Shown here one piece after another: positions 18,114 to 27,236 of a stretch of 64,000 bases of DNA. Under the pieces are notes generated by a model, which was not told the DNA's origin, ran no database searches, and saw nothing but the letters and a program-made list of their open reading frames with translations. The stretch is from Lacisediminihabitans changchengi. GTDB taxonomy: Bacteria; Actinomycetota; Actinomycetes; Actinomycetales; Microbacteriaceae. The DNA lies in the NCBI RefSeq assembly GCF_016634425.1, contig NZ_JAEPES010000001.1, positions 937,183-1,001,182 on the forward strand, read 5' to 3'. Position numbers and translations under genes: made by a program. Every line of letters starts with the position of its first letter. Position 1 is the first letter of the stretch.

Positions 18114-19838
18114 CTACGACCGAGCACTGACGAAACCGGGAGACCCGACGTGCAGCCAGTAGAAGCTCTGGGTAGCGAGCGTGAGGGTGATCGATCCGTC
18201 CTCGCCAACGGTGGGGAATTCCCCGCCGCCGAACAGGTCGAAGAGGTGTGAGCCGGCAAACTGCTCCGCCTTGATGGTCACCGCGATCGGATTGTGGGCG
18301 AAGCTGAACACGCAGAGCACGTCTTCCGCGGAGTCACCGAACTGCGTACCAGACCCCTCATAGCTGCGCACGAAAGCGATCACCGACTCGTGGTCGGTCT
18401 CGAGCATCGTGATCGTGCCGAGCCCGAATGCCGGATGGGCCTTGCGCACGTGGATCACATTGCGCACCCAGTGCAGCAACGACCGAGACTGTGCGAGCTG
18501 GGACTCCACGTTCGTGAGCGTGTAGTTGTAGACCAGCGACTGGACCACTGGCAGGTAGAGCTTTCCCGGGTCTGCGGACGAGAAGCCGGCGTTGCGGTCT
18601 GGCGTCCACTGCATGGGAGTGCGGGATGCATCGCGATCCGGGAGCCAGATGTTGTCACCCATCCCGATTTCGTCGCCGTAGTACAGGAACGGGCTGCCCG
18701 GCAGGCTGAACAGCAGCGCGTGCGCCAGCTCCAGCTCTGCTCGGGAGTTGTCGAGCAGCGGAGCGAGGCGCCGACGGATGCCCACATTGGAGCGCATCCG
18801 GGGGTCGTATGCATACCAGCCGTACATGGCCTGCCGGTACTCCTCAGAGACCATTTCGAGGGTGAGCTCGTCGTGGTTGCGCAGGAAGACGCCCCAGCCG
18901 GCACCATCGGGGATATCCGTGGTCTCCGACAGGATGCGCTTCAGCTCGCCCGCGTTCTGCGAACGCAGGGAGTAGAAGATGCGGGGCATGACCGGGAAGT
19001 CGAAGGCCATGTGGCACTCCGGCTCTTCGTCGGTGCCGAAGAACGCTGCAACCTCGCGCGGCCACTGGTTCGCCTCCGCGATCATGATGCGGCCGGGGTA
19101 TTCGTCATCGAACATCTGGCGGATGCGCTTGATGTACTCGTGCGTCGGTGCCTCGCCCTCACCGTTGCCCTCGTCGGACTCGAAGAGGTACGGGATCGCG
19201 TCGAGACGGATGCCATCGACCCCGAGGTCGAGCCAGAACCGCATGATGTCCATCACGGCATCCTGCACAGCCGGGTTTTCGAAGTTGAGGTCGGGCTGGT
19301 GCGAGAAGAAGCGGTGGAAGTAGAACTGTCGACGCTGGGAGTCGAACGACCAGTTCGAGTCCTCGGTGTCGACAAAGATGATGCGGATATTCGGGTACTT
19401 CTCGTCGTCGTCGTTCCAGACGTAGAAGTCGCCGAACGGGCCGTCCGGGTCGCTGCGGGACTGGAGAAACCACTCGTGCTGGTCCGACGTGTGGTTCAAC
19501 GGGAAGTCGATCACGATGCGCATGTTGCGTTCGTGAGCCTTGGTGACGAGGTCTTTGAACTCGTCGAGCGTGCCGAACTCCGGAAGGATGCTGCGGAAGT
19601 CGGCGACGTCGTACCCGCCGTCGCGGAGGGGAGAGTGGTAGATCGGCGGGAGCCAGAGCGCATCGATTCCGAGCCACTGCAGATAGTCGAGCTTGGAGAG
19701 CAGCCCCTGCAGGTCGCCCGAGCCGTCGCCATTGCTGTCGACGAACGAGCGCACCATGACCTCGTAGAACACCGACCGCTTGTACCACCGCGGATCGAGG
19801 GTGAGGCCCGGCAGTTGGATCGGTGCGGTAAAGCTCAC
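18114..19838 (-). CDS. treS: Maltose alpha-D-glucosyltransferase (trehalose synthase)
   Basis: A 574-residue GH13 enzyme that interconverts maltose and trehalose. It has the TreS-specific start RWYKRSVFYEVMVRSFVDSNGDG, the GH13 blocks VIDFPLNHTS, GIRLDAIPYLFE (catalytic Asp), RIMIAEANQWP (acid Glu) and FLRNHDELTLE (transition-state Asp). The start is placed at GTG 19838 because GGAGAGGAG lies ~6 bp upstream; an ATG 21 bp earlier is less well placed. There is no fused maltokinase domain; maltokinase, if present, is elsewhere. With glgC and glgA 4 kb away it forms a trehalose/alpha-glucan neighbourhood. Confidence 0.95.
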   Translation of the reverse strand: MSFTAPIQLPGLTLDPRWYKRSVFYEVMVRSFVDSNGDGSGDLQGLLSKLDYLQWLGIDALWLPPIYHSPLRDGGYDVADFRSILPEFGTLDEFKDLVTKAHERNMRIVIDFPLNHTSDQHEWFLQSRSDPDGPFGDFYVWNDDDEKYPNIRIIFVDTEDSNWSFDSQRRQFYFHRFFSHQPDLNFENPAVQDAVMDIMRFWLDLGVDGIRLDAIPYLFESDEGNGEGEAPTHEYIKRIRQMFDDEYPGRIMIAEANQWPREVAAFFGTDEEPECHMAFDFPVMPRIFYSLRSQNAGELKRILSETTDIPDGAGWGVFLRNHDELTLEMVSEEYRQAMYGWYAYDPRMRSNVGIRRRLAPLLDNSRAELELAHALLFSLPGSPFLYYGDEIGMGDNIWLPDRDASRTPMQWTPDRNAGFSSADPGKLYLPVVQSLVYNYTLTNVESQLAQSRSLLHWVRNVIHVRKAHPAFGLGTITMLETDHESVIAFVRSYEGSGTQFGDSAEDVLCVFSFAHNPIAVTIKAEQFAGSHLFDLFGGGEFPTVGEDGSITLTLATQSFYWLHVGSPGFVSARS

Positions 19839-19962
19839 TGGTGCTCCTCTCCAGAGCATTTCTCACCGTCGATGTACAGCACATGACAGTCGTGTTAAGA
19901 GTCTAGGCGCGGGTTCCCAACGGCACCGCGACGGACCCGAACAATCCATAGACTGGCGAACG

Positions 19963-20901
19963 ATGGCCATTGAATCCCCTTATGCAGCACTGCTCGCGGC
20001 ACTGCCGATCGAGCGTCACGAGATCGAGATCCTGGGCTCGACCACCCGGTACTGGAGCTACGGAGACCCCGACGCGCCCACGACGATCGTCGTCGCGCAT
20101 GGATATCGGGGTGAGCACCACGGTCTGGAGCCGGTGATCGCTCAGCTTCCCGGCATCCGCTGGATAGGGCCCGATCTCCCCGGCTTCGGGGAATCGACGC
20201 CGCTCACCGAGGCCAGCCACGACATCCCCGGCTACGCGGCGTGGCTGGAGGCGTTCATGAGCGCCCTCGGTCTGAGCGAGTCGGCGATCCTGCTCGGCCA
20301 CTCCTTCGGATCGATCATCGCGTCCCAGGCGCTTGCCAACGGTCTCTCGCCTCGCGGCCTGGTGCTGGTGAATCCGATCGCGATCTCCGGACTCGACGGC
20401 CCGAACCGCCTCGCGACCGCCGTCACCGTCAAGTTCTACCGCCTCGCAGGCCGTCTGCCGGTGTCGGTCGGAACCTGGTTGCTGCGGCACTGGATCGTGA
20501 CGCAGTTCGTGAGCTCGGCGATGGTGAAGACCACAGACAAGAACCTGCGTCGCTGGATCCACCGCGAACACCACACGTTCTTCGGCCGCTTCGCCACGCG
20601 GGATGTCGTGGTCGAGGCTTTCGAGGCCTCGATCAGCACGCACGTGGGCGAGTTCGCCGAACAGATCACCGTGCCGACGCTGCTGGTGGCAGCAGAGCTC
20701 GACGAGATCACGCCGATCGACGCGGTGCGTGGGCTTCACGCGAAGCTCGCGGATGCCCGGCTCACGGTGCTTCCCGGTGTCGGCCATCTCATCCACTACG
20801 AGGTCCCGGTGCCCGCGGCCGCGGCCATCGCCGACTTCGTGGCGGAGCTCGACGGCGCTTCCCCCGGCAGTGTCGGAGCCGAAGGTGATCCGCTCCCGTG
20901 A
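19963..20901 (+). CDS. Alpha/beta hydrolase
   Basis: A 312-residue alpha/beta-fold hydrolase. The oxyanion block is VVAHGYRGEHHG, the nucleophile elbow LLGHSFGSI gives the catalytic Ser, the acid is in VAAELDEITPID and the His in GVGHLIHYE. No signal peptide, so cytosolic. Substrate unknown; the fold covers esterases, lipases and dehalogenases. The start is the ATG at 19963; the open frame further upstream overlaps the treS start. It overlaps the following glycosyltransferase by 4 bp, suggesting a shared pathway such as lipid-linked or acylated glycan turnover. Confidence 0.88.
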   Translation: MAIESPYAALLAALPIERHEIEILGSTTRYWSYGDPDAPTTIVVAHGYRGEHHGLEPVIAQLPGIRWIGPDLPGFGESTPLTEASHDIPGYAAWLEAFMSALGLSESAILLGHSFGSIIASQALANGLSPRGLVLVNPIAISGLDGPNRLATAVTVKFYRLAGRLPVSVGTWLLRHWIVTQFVSSAMVKTTDKNLRRWIHREHHTFFGRFATRDVVVEAFEASISTHVGEFAEQITVPTLLVAAELDEITPIDAVRGLHAKLADARLTVLPGVGHLIHYEVPVPAAAAIADFVAELDGASPGSVGAEGDPLP

Positions 20902-22043
20902 AAGTGATCTTCGATTGCCGGTTCGTGCGGTTTCCCCGCCACGACGGCATCAGCCGCTATTCGGCGGGGCTGGTGGCGGCATTCTCCAAGCTGCATCCCG
21001 TGACGATGCTCATCCACGACGAGCGCCAGCTCACCATGTTGCCCGACCTGCCGTGGATCAAGTCCAGGCCCGGGCACAGCCTGCTCGAGCCGTTCATCCC
21101 CTTGCTGACCCTCAACCGCGAGCACCCCGACGTCGTCTTCTGCCCGATGCAGACCATCGGATCGACCGGGCGCCGGGGCTACAAGATGGTGCTCACCGTT
21201 CACGACATGGTGTTCTACCGCAACCGCACGCCCCCGAAGGAGTTCACGCCGATCGTGAGGCTGATCTGGTTTCTGTACCACCTCACCTACTGGCCGCAGC
21301 GCTGGACGCTGAACCGTGCCGAGGCGGTAGTGACCGGCTCGTATAACTGCGAGCAGGAGATGATCGACGCTCGGCTCACCAAGCGCCCACTCAGCGTCAT
21401 CCGGCCCGGAATCGACGACTCGGGGCTGCCGCCGCGGGAATACCCGCAGGCAATCGTCGACGAGTCTGGTGAGCTGCGCAAGCAACTCGTCTACATGGGC
21501 ACCTTCCAGCCGAACAAGAATGTCGAGACCCTTGCCGCGGCGATGCACCACCTGCCCGGGTACACCCTGCGGTTGCTCAGTCGTATCTCCGACGAGGCGA
21601 GGGAACGCATCGCAGCGCTGGGACCGAGTGGCTCGATCGTGTTCGAGAACGGCGTCAGTGATGAGCGCTACGCCGAAGTGTTGGCGCAGGCGACAGCCAT
21701 GGTGACCGCGTGTCGTGACGAGGGTTTCGGAATCCCGCTGATCGAGGGCCAAAACGCCGGCACGCCGGTGGTGCTGAGTGACATTCCGCTGTTCCACGAG
21801 GTCGGCGGTGACGCCGCGGTGTTCTTCGATCAGGAGAATCCTCGCGCCTTCGCTGATGCCGTTCTGGCGATGGACGAGCCGGAGAGCTGGGTGGCGCAGA
21901 GCGCCCGCGCTCGCGCTCACGCCGGCGAATTCAGCTGGGACGAATCGGCCCGGCGGATGTACGACCTGGTGACCGGGCTGGTGCCCGACGCACCGGTACG
22001 CACTGCCAAGGCGGTACGACGCCGCTCAACACCGCCGGTCTAG
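20898..22043 (+). CDS. Glycosyltransferase family 4
   Basis: A 381-residue GT-B enzyme beginning at GTG. It starts MKVIFDCRFVRFPRHDGISRYSAGL, has the mid-domain VYMGTFQPNKNVETLAAAM and the retaining ExxxxxxxE motif in EGFGIPLIEGQNAGTPVV. Family relatives transfer mannose or another hexose to a lipid or polysaccharide on the cytosolic face. Coupled to the alpha/beta hydrolase by a GTGA overlap. Acceptor unknown. Confidence 0.9.
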   Translation: MKVIFDCRFVRFPRHDGISRYSAGLVAAFSKLHPVTMLIHDERQLTMLPDLPWIKSRPGHSLLEPFIPLLTLNREHPDVVFCPMQTIGSTGRRGYKMVLTVHDMVFYRNRTPPKEFTPIVRLIWFLYHLTYWPQRWTLNRAEAVVTGSYNCEQEMIDARLTKRPLSVIRPGIDDSGLPPREYPQAIVDESGELRKQLVYMGTFQPNKNVETLAAAMHHLPGYTLRLLSRISDEARERIAALGPSGSIVFENGVSDERYAEVLAQATAMVTACRDEGFGIPLIEGQNAGTPVVLSDIPLFHEVGGDAAVFFDQENPRAFADAVLAMDEPESWVAQSARARAHAGEFSWDESARRMYDLVTGLVPDAPVRTAKAVRRRSTPPV

Positions 22044-22082
22044 GCACGACAGCTCGCGCCGCTGCCGGAATCAGCGCGGGAC

Positions 22083-22760
22083 TCAGCGCTCGGCGGCGTT
22101 CTGCTCCGCGACGTCGTCTGCACGACCGTTCGAGTCGCCGTCGAGGTCCACGGTGAGGTGGACGTCGACCGAGTCCCACTCGATCGGATCGTCGAACGCG
22201 ATGAGGCGCGGCGTTCCCGCAACGATTTCAAAGCTGTGGATCGAGCCGTTCGAGATCGGCACACCGCTGTGAGCGAGCGCGCCGGGGGCGACGGCATTCA
22301 TCACAGAACGGATGACCCCGCCGTGCGTCACCACGACGATGCCGGCTCCCGGGTGGCGTTCGCCGAGCGTCACGAGCGCGGCGATGGCGCGGGCCGCGAC
22401 ATCCGTGCGCCGCTCCCGGCCTGGTACCGGCGTGTCGTCGGGAAAGCGCCGATCGAGTTCCTCGCCGGACAGGCCCTCGGCGTCGCCGTACGCACGCTCG
22501 ACCAGGTCGGGCTCGATCTCGATCTCGGCCGGGCCGAAGCTGCCGAGCCCGATCTCGGCCCCGATGATCTCCGCCGTTTCGTACGCGCGTGACAGGGGGC
22601 TCGACGCCAGGACGTCCCAATGTCGGCGAGCGAGCAGGCGCCCCGCGCGGCGAGCCTGATCCCGGCCGGTGTCGTTCAACGGGATGTCTGTGCTGCCCTG
22701 AATGCGGCGTTGCAGGTTCCAGTCGGTCTGTCCGTGGCGGACGAGGTAGAGCAGAGTCAC
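22083..22760 (-). CDS. Histidine phosphatase family protein (phosphoglycerate-mutase-like)
   Basis: A 225-residue member of branch 1 of the histidine phosphatase superfamily, starting at GTG. The phospho-acceptor His is in YLVRHGQTDWN, with the second conserved His in VVTHGGVIRSV and the acidic YGDAEGLSGEE between them. This layout is shared by cofactor-dependent mutases and many broad phosphatases; the length and divergence make a phosphatase more likely. About 45 bp separate it from the sirtuin gene, which reads the same way. Confidence 0.88.
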   Translation of the reverse strand: MTLLYLVRHGQTDWNLQRRIQGSTDIPLNDTGRDQARRAGRLLARRHWDVLASSPLSRAYETAEIIGAEIGLGSFGPAEIEIEPDLVERAYGDAEGLSGEELDRRFPDDTPVPGRERRTDVAARAIAALVTLGERHPGAGIVVVTHGGVIRSVMNAVAPGALAHSGVPISNGSIHSFEIVAGTPRLIAFDDPIEWDSVDVHLTVDLDGDSNGRADDVAEQNAAER

Positions 22761-22804
22761 GTGGCGAAGGCTTCCGGATTGGCGGCTAGGCCCGTCGTTT
22801 CTCT

Positions 22805-23689
22805 TCAGGAAGCGAGGCGCTCGGCCAGCTCCGCGAGAGTTCCCGTCGTGCCCGCGTTCAGTTTAACGGTGGCGCGGGAGTCGCCCTTGGTCTCGCCTCG
22901 GTTGATGACGACCACCGGCATCCGTCGTTTAGTCGCCTGATCGAGAAGTCGAATGCCGGAGTTGACCACCAACGATGAGCCGGCGATGATCAGCGCGCCG
23001 GCCGACCGGACGAGGGCACTGGCCTCGACGAACTTGTCGGTCGGGATGAACTCGCCGAAGAACACGATGTCGGGTTTGAGGATGCCGCCGCAGACGGTGC
23101 AGACCGGCGTCTCGAAGGCATCGATCTTGGTGAACTCCACGTCTCCATCTGGACCGAGCTCGAACGAGTCCGGCTCATCGAGCCAGGGATTGGCATCGGC
23201 GATTCGCTGGGCGATGTCTGCGCGGGCGAAGGTCTGTCCGCAGGTGAGGCAGCGCACGCGATCCATAGTGCCGTGCAGATCCACAACGCGCTGCGATCCT
23301 GCACGCAGGTGCAGGCCGTCGACGTTCTGCGTGATCACCCCGTTAACGAGTCCGGCGTTCTCCATCGCCGCGATGGTGCGGTGTCCATCGTTCGGGCGGG
23401 CTCCGTCGAAACGTCGCCACCCGAGGTGGCTGCCGGCCCAGTAGCGCTGGCGGTACGCCGCATCGCTGAGGAACTGCTGGAATGTCATCGGGTTGCGCGG
23501 GGGAGCGCCCTCGCCCCGGTAATCGGGAATCCCGGAATCGGTGCTCACTCCGGCACCGGTGAGCACAGCAATGGTCTTGCCGCGCAGAACCTCGGCGGCG
23601 GCATCCAGCTCTTCGGCAGGGGCGGGGGCCCAGGCGCTGGACGCGCGCGACTGAACCGTGCTTTCCGTTGCAGCGCTATCGGTAGCCAT
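22805..23689 (-). CDS. NAD-dependent protein deacylase (sirtuin)
   Basis: A 294-residue Sir2 family protein. The NAD pocket has VLTGAGVSTDSGIPDYRG; the catalytic region is ITQNVDGLHLRAG followed by VDLHGTM, with the active-site His in LHG. Four zinc ligands appear as CLTCG and CTVCGG, and DIVFFGEFIP and IAGSSLVVNSGIRL complete the family blocks. The start is the ATG at 23689; the frame is open to 23959 but runs over the divergent methyltransferase gene. Removes acetyl or longer acyl groups from lysines, giving nicotinamide. Targets unknown. Confidence 0.92.
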   Translation of the reverse strand: MATDSAATESTVQSRASSAWAPAPAEELDAAAEVLRGKTIAVLTGAGVSTDSGIPDYRGEGAPPRNPMTFQQFLSDAAYRQRYWAGSHLGWRRFDGARPNDGHRTIAAMENAGLVNGVITQNVDGLHLRAGSQRVVDLHGTMDRVRCLTCGQTFARADIAQRIADANPWLDEPDSFELGPDGDVEFTKIDAFETPVCTVCGGILKPDIVFFGEFIPTDKFVEASALVRSAGALIIAGSSLVVNSGIRLLDQATKRRMPVVVINRGETKGDSRATVKLNAGTTGTLAELAERLAS

Positions 23690-23740
23690 GTCGCCCTCAT
23701 CTCCCCGCTCACGCGGTGTCAATAGCCTAAACACCGGAGT

Positions 23741-23760
23741 TTTCGGATATGTTTCCGAAA
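23741..23760. promoter_or_regulatory. Palindrome between divergent sirtuin and trmH-like genes
   Basis: TTTCGGA (23741-23747) and TCCGAAA (23754-23760) form a perfect 7-bp inverted repeat with a 6-bp AT-rich centre, in the 114-bp region between two divergent starts. It lies where the -35 boxes would be, so it could be an operator. No known consensus is matched. Confidence 0.4.
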
Positions 23761-23803
23761 GCTGCAGATCGGTCGTCTCGGTCGGCACGGGGCCAGGAGA
23801 ACT

Positions 23804-24625
23804 ATGCACATCATCCATATCGACGACCTCGACGACCCGGCGCTCGCTGACTATTCGAGGCTCACCGACGTGGCGTTGCGTCGCGTGAGCGAGCCGGCCG
23901 GTGGGCTGTACATCGCCGAATCGACCAAGGTCATCGGCCGAGCGCTCCGCGCCGGTCACGTGCCCCGATCCGTGCTGCTACAAGGACAGTGGCTTCCGGA
24001 TGTCGAAGCGCTCCTCACCGGGCCTGACTTCGACGGCAGCGACACTCCGGTCTACGTCGGCTCGGCCGCGCTGCTCGAGAAACTTACCGGATATAACCTT
24101 CACCGTGGGGCCCTCGCCTCGATGCATCGGCCGGAGCTGCGTCCAGCGGCCGAGGTCATCGCCGGTGCCACTCGCATCGTGGTGATCGAGGATGTCGTCG
24201 ACCACACCAATGTCGGGGCGATCTTCCGTGCCGCGGCCGGGATCGGCGCCGATGCCGTGCTGGTGACCCCGCGGTGCGCTGATCCTCTCTATCGTCGGAG
24301 CGTCAGGGTGAGCATGGGAACGGTGCTGCAGGTGCCGTGGACTCGCATTCCAGAGTGGCCGGAGGGCGCGGACATCCTTCATGCCGCTGGATTTCACATC
24401 GCGGCGCTCGCTCTCGCGGATGACGCGGTCGACCTCGGCACCTTTGCCGCCACCGCGCCGGAGAAGATAGCGCTACTCCTGGGTTCGGAGGGAGACGGTC
24501 TGAGCCGCGCGGCAATCCACGCGGCGGACTCCATCGTCACGATTCCGATGCTGCACGGTGTCGACTCGCTCAACGTCGCCTCCGCCAGCGCCGTGGCGCT
24601 CTGGGCGATCCGGCCGGGCGTATGA
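23804..24625 (+). CDS. SPOUT (TrmH/SpoU) RNA 2'-O-methyltransferase
   Basis: A 273-residue SPOUT methyltransferase. An N-terminal substrate-binding region (1-110) precedes the knotted catalytic domain with motif 1 VVDHTNVGAIFRAA, motif 2 LLLGSEGDGLS and motif 3 IPMLHGVDSLNVASASAVALW. It methylates a ribose in rRNA or tRNA with S-adenosylmethionine; the exact site cannot be told. The AGGAG at 23794-23798 supports the ATG start. Its stop overlaps the next start (ATGA), so it heads an operon with the carboxypeptidase. Confidence 0.9.
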   Translation: MHIIHIDDLDDPALADYSRLTDVALRRVSEPAGGLYIAESTKVIGRALRAGHVPRSVLLQGQWLPDVEALLTGPDFDGSDTPVYVGSAALLEKLTGYNLHRGALASMHRPELRPAAEVIAGATRIVVIEDVVDHTNVGAIFRAAAGIGADAVLVTPRCADPLYRRSVRVSMGTVLQVPWTRIPEWPEGADILHAAGFHIAALALADDAVDLGTFAATAPEKIALLLGSEGDGLSRAAIHAADSIVTIPMLHGVDSLNVASASAVALWAIRPGV

Positions 24626-25893
24626 GCTCTGTGGTCACCGGTCTGCCGCCGCATCCGCCCGAACACGTGCCGAGTCGTCGGCGACGGTATCTCCAGCGTC
24701 GCATCGCCGTGGGGTCGGCGGTGCTGGTCATTCTCGCGATCGTTCTGTATCTGCCGTTCAGCTTGCTCGCGCCCCTTGGCGTCGCGCAGCGCAGCGTCAC
24801 TCCTCCACCACCGCTGCAGGCAGCGGCCGCTCAACTCGCGTGGCCCGGTTTCGGCGCGAGCGCGTTCGGAGCGGTCGGCTACCCCGATCTGCTCTCGGTG
24901 AGCGGCACCGAAGAAGCGCTCCCGATGGCGAGCATCACCAAGATCATCACCGCCATGGTCGTGCTCGACGCCAAGCCCCTCGCGAAGGGTGCCGACGGCC
25001 CGGAGATCGTGTTCAGCGCGGCGGACCGTGCGCTGTACTCGAAGTACACCGCACTGCGCGGGACGGTCAAACCGATGCCGGTCGGCGCGAGCATGTCACA
25101 ACACGAGGTGCTGCAGGTGGCGCTCATGGCCTCGGCCAACAACTACGCCGAGGCGATCGCCGACTGGGCATTCGGCACCGAAGACGCCTACGTCGGTGCC
25201 ACGAAGACGTGGCTCGCTGAGCACGGGCTGAGCCATACGACCGTGCTCGAACCAACCGGGATCAACCCGGCGAACACGAGCACTGCGACCGACCTTGTCG
25301 CGCTCGGAAAGCTCGCCATGGGCGACCCGGTGATCGCGGACATCGTCGACACCCCGACGCTCACCCTTCCCGAGGTCGGCACCATCAAGGACACCAACCA
25401 GCTCCTCGGCTCTGACGGGGTGGTGGGTATAAAGACCGGCACCCTCGAGAACGTCGGGTCGAGTCTGCTCTTCGCATCCAAGCAGAAGATCGGGTCGAGC
25501 ACGGTGACGATCATCGGTGCTGTTCTCGGCGCGCCCGACCACGACACGCTGTACCCGGCCGTCAGCGGGCTGCTGCGGTCGATCGCCTCGGGGTTTCACG
25601 AGATCACCCTGGCGGATAAGGGTCAGGTGTTCGCCAATTACCGCACCGCGTGGTCGGCCACAACCAGCGCGAAAGCGGTCAGTGGGGCGAAAGTACTGGT
25701 CTGGGGGAATACCCCGGTGTCGGCCGCGGTGTCGGTGGCGGACATCCGTCTGGTCTCACGGGGCGAGAAGGCCGGGGTCGTGACGTTCACGGTGGGAGAG
25801 AACCAGATCACGGTTCCGTTGGCCTTCAGCGCGAGCCTCGTCGACCCTGGCGCGGGGTGGCGGCTTGTCCATCCGTTCGGGCTTGGCGACTAG
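24622..25893 (+). CDS. D-alanyl-D-alanine carboxypeptidase (penicillin-binding protein, S11-type)
   Basis: A 423-residue protein with one N-terminal membrane helix (about residues 26-50, after RRRRYLQRR) and an external serine-peptidase domain. The three penicillin-binding motifs are present: SxxK as SITK in MASITKIITAMVVLD, SxN as SAN in LMASANNYAE, and KTG in GIKTGTLE. A ~100-residue C-terminal beta-rich domain follows. It trims the last D-Ala from peptidoglycan stem peptides outside the cell. The coupling to an RNA methyltransferase is likely only translational economy. Confidence 0.9.
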   Translation: MSSVVTGLPPHPPEHVPSRRRRYLQRRIAVGSAVLVILAIVLYLPFSLLAPLGVAQRSVTPPPPLQAAAAQLAWPGFGASAFGAVGYPDLLSVSGTEEALPMASITKIITAMVVLDAKPLAKGADGPEIVFSAADRALYSKYTALRGTVKPMPVGASMSQHEVLQVALMASANNYAEAIADWAFGTEDAYVGATKTWLAEHGLSHTTVLEPTGINPANTSTATDLVALGKLAMGDPVIADIVDTPTLTLPEVGTIKDTNQLLGSDGVVGIKTGTLENVGSSLLFASKQKIGSSTVTIIGAVLGAPDHDTLYPAVSGLLRSIASGFHEITLADKGQVFANYRTAWSATTSAKAVSGAKVLVWGNTPVSAAVSVADIRLVSRGEKAGVVTFTVGENQITVPLAFSASLVDPGAGWRLVHPFGLGD

Positions 25894-25970
25894 GCGCGAC
25901 ACTCATTCTCCTTCGGGAATATGTGCATAGCTCTCACAGTATGTGCCCTTAGGGTGGGGTCATCTGTAAC

Positions 25971-25990
25971 GGAGCATTTCGCTCCTTTTT
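25971..25990 (+). terminator. Short stem-loop with T-tract upstream of the desaturase
   Basis: GGAGC (25971-25975), loop ATTTC, GCTCC (25981-25985) and then five T. It sits 78 bp past the carboxypeptidase stop and about 40 bp before the desaturase start. It could end the upstream transcript or attenuate the desaturase. The stem is only 5 bp. A direct repeat TATGTGC lies just upstream. Confidence 0.45.
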
Positions 25991-26028
25991 CTACCCCGAC
26001 TGGGAAGTCATCCCCGAATCGAGGTTCT

Positions 26029-27147
26029 GTGTCTGATTCTCTCGCCACCGCGACGACAACCATCACCGCCCCCGTGGTCACCTTTACGAAGACCCGTCCG
26101 GGCGGCGCTCGCGCCAATCCCACGACGGAGTATTCGGCTCTTCTGCGCACAGTGCGCGACGCCGGACTCCTCAACCGCCGAACATCGTTCTACGGGATGA
26201 TCTTCGGCATCATGATGCTCGCCCTCGGCGGAGCAGTTGCCGGTTTCATTCTGCTCGGCGACAGCTGGTTCCAGCTGCTCATCGCCGGCGTTCTCGGCAT
26301 CATTCTCACCCAGTTCGCCTTCCTCGCCCATGAGGCCTCGCACCGCCAGGTCTTCACCTCGGGCAAGCTCAACGACCTCGTCGGGCGCACGCTCGCGAAC
26401 CTGTTCGTCGGCATCAGCTACTCCTGGTGGATGACCAAGCACAGCCGTCACCACTCGAACCCCAACGTCATCGGCAAAGACACCGATATCGAGCGTGACT
26501 TCATCTCCTTCCAGGAGGTCGACGCGGCCAAGGCCACCGGCATCTACGCCTGGTTCACCCGCAAGCAGGGCTACTTCTTCTTTCCCGTGCTCGTTCTCGA
26601 GGGTGTCAACCTCCACCGCCACGGGTTTATGACCGTGTTCGGCAAGGGCAAGGTCGACAAGCGCTGGCTCGAGATCACGATGCTCACTACGCGCATTGGT
26701 GCCTACCTTGCGGTGGTGTTCCTCTGCCTGCCGCTCGGCATGGCGTTCGCCTTCGTCGGTGTGCAGCTCGCGGTGTTCGGTGTGTACATGGGGGCCTCGT
26801 TCGCCCCGAACCACACCGGAATGCCGATCCTGCCGCACGACAGCAAGGTCGACTTCCTGCGCCGCCAGGTGCTCACCTCCCGCAACATCAAGGGCAACTG
26901 GCTGATGGACAGCTACATGGGCGGGCTCAATTATCAGATCGAGCACCACCTGTTTCCGAACATGCCTCGCCCGCACCTCGCCCGCGCGCAGGAGATCGTC
27001 AAGGAGTACTGCGCCACGCACAAGATCCTGTACACCGAGACCACGCTGACCGAGTCCTACGGCATCGTGACGCGCTACCTCAACCAGGTGGGCCTCTCGG
27101 CGAACCGTCCGTTCGACTGCCCGGCAGCGATGCAGTTCGGCCGCTAA
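26029..27147 (+). CDS. Acyl-lipid/acyl-CoA fatty acid desaturase
   Basis: A 372-residue membrane di-iron desaturase with about four to six helices. The three His boxes are HEASH, HSRHH and QIEHH (in NYQIEHHLFPNMPRPHL), the full metal-binding set. This is the DesA/delta-desaturase type that introduces double bonds in membrane acyl chains. The start is set at GTG 26029, with GAGG 4-5 bp upstream; an in-frame ATG at 25921 would add a segment that has no conserved look and would swallow the stem-loop. A cold-response role is common in the family but not shown here. Confidence 0.92.
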   Translation: MSDSLATATTTITAPVVTFTKTRPGGARANPTTEYSALLRTVRDAGLLNRRTSFYGMIFGIMMLALGGAVAGFILLGDSWFQLLIAGVLGIILTQFAFLAHEASHRQVFTSGKLNDLVGRTLANLFVGISYSWWMTKHSRHHSNPNVIGKDTDIERDFISFQEVDAAKATGIYAWFTRKQGYFFFPVLVLEGVNLHRHGFMTVFGKGKVDKRWLEITMLTTRIGAYLAVVFLCLPLGMAFAFVGVQLAVFGVYMGASFAPNHTGMPILPHDSKVDFLRRQVLTSRNIKGNWLMDSYMGGLNYQIEHHLFPNMPRPHLARAQEIVKEYCATHKILYTETTLTESYGIVTRYLNQVGLSANRPFDCPAAMQFGR

Positions 27148-27168
27148 GCCGCAGACGTTCACGACAAC

Positions 27169-27201
27169 GAAACCCCGGATCGCAGAGCGGTCCGGGGTTT
27201 C
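27169..27201. terminator. Bidirectional terminator between desaturase and SGNH genes
   Basis: An 11-bp perfect stem, GAAACCCCGGA with TCCGGGGTTTC, plus an inner TCG/CGG partial pairing. T-rich on the exit side of one strand and A-rich on the other, so it can serve both convergent genes. Confidence 0.9.
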
Positions 27202-27236
27202 TTCGTGCCTACAGCACCGTGGTTATCGCACCCCGG

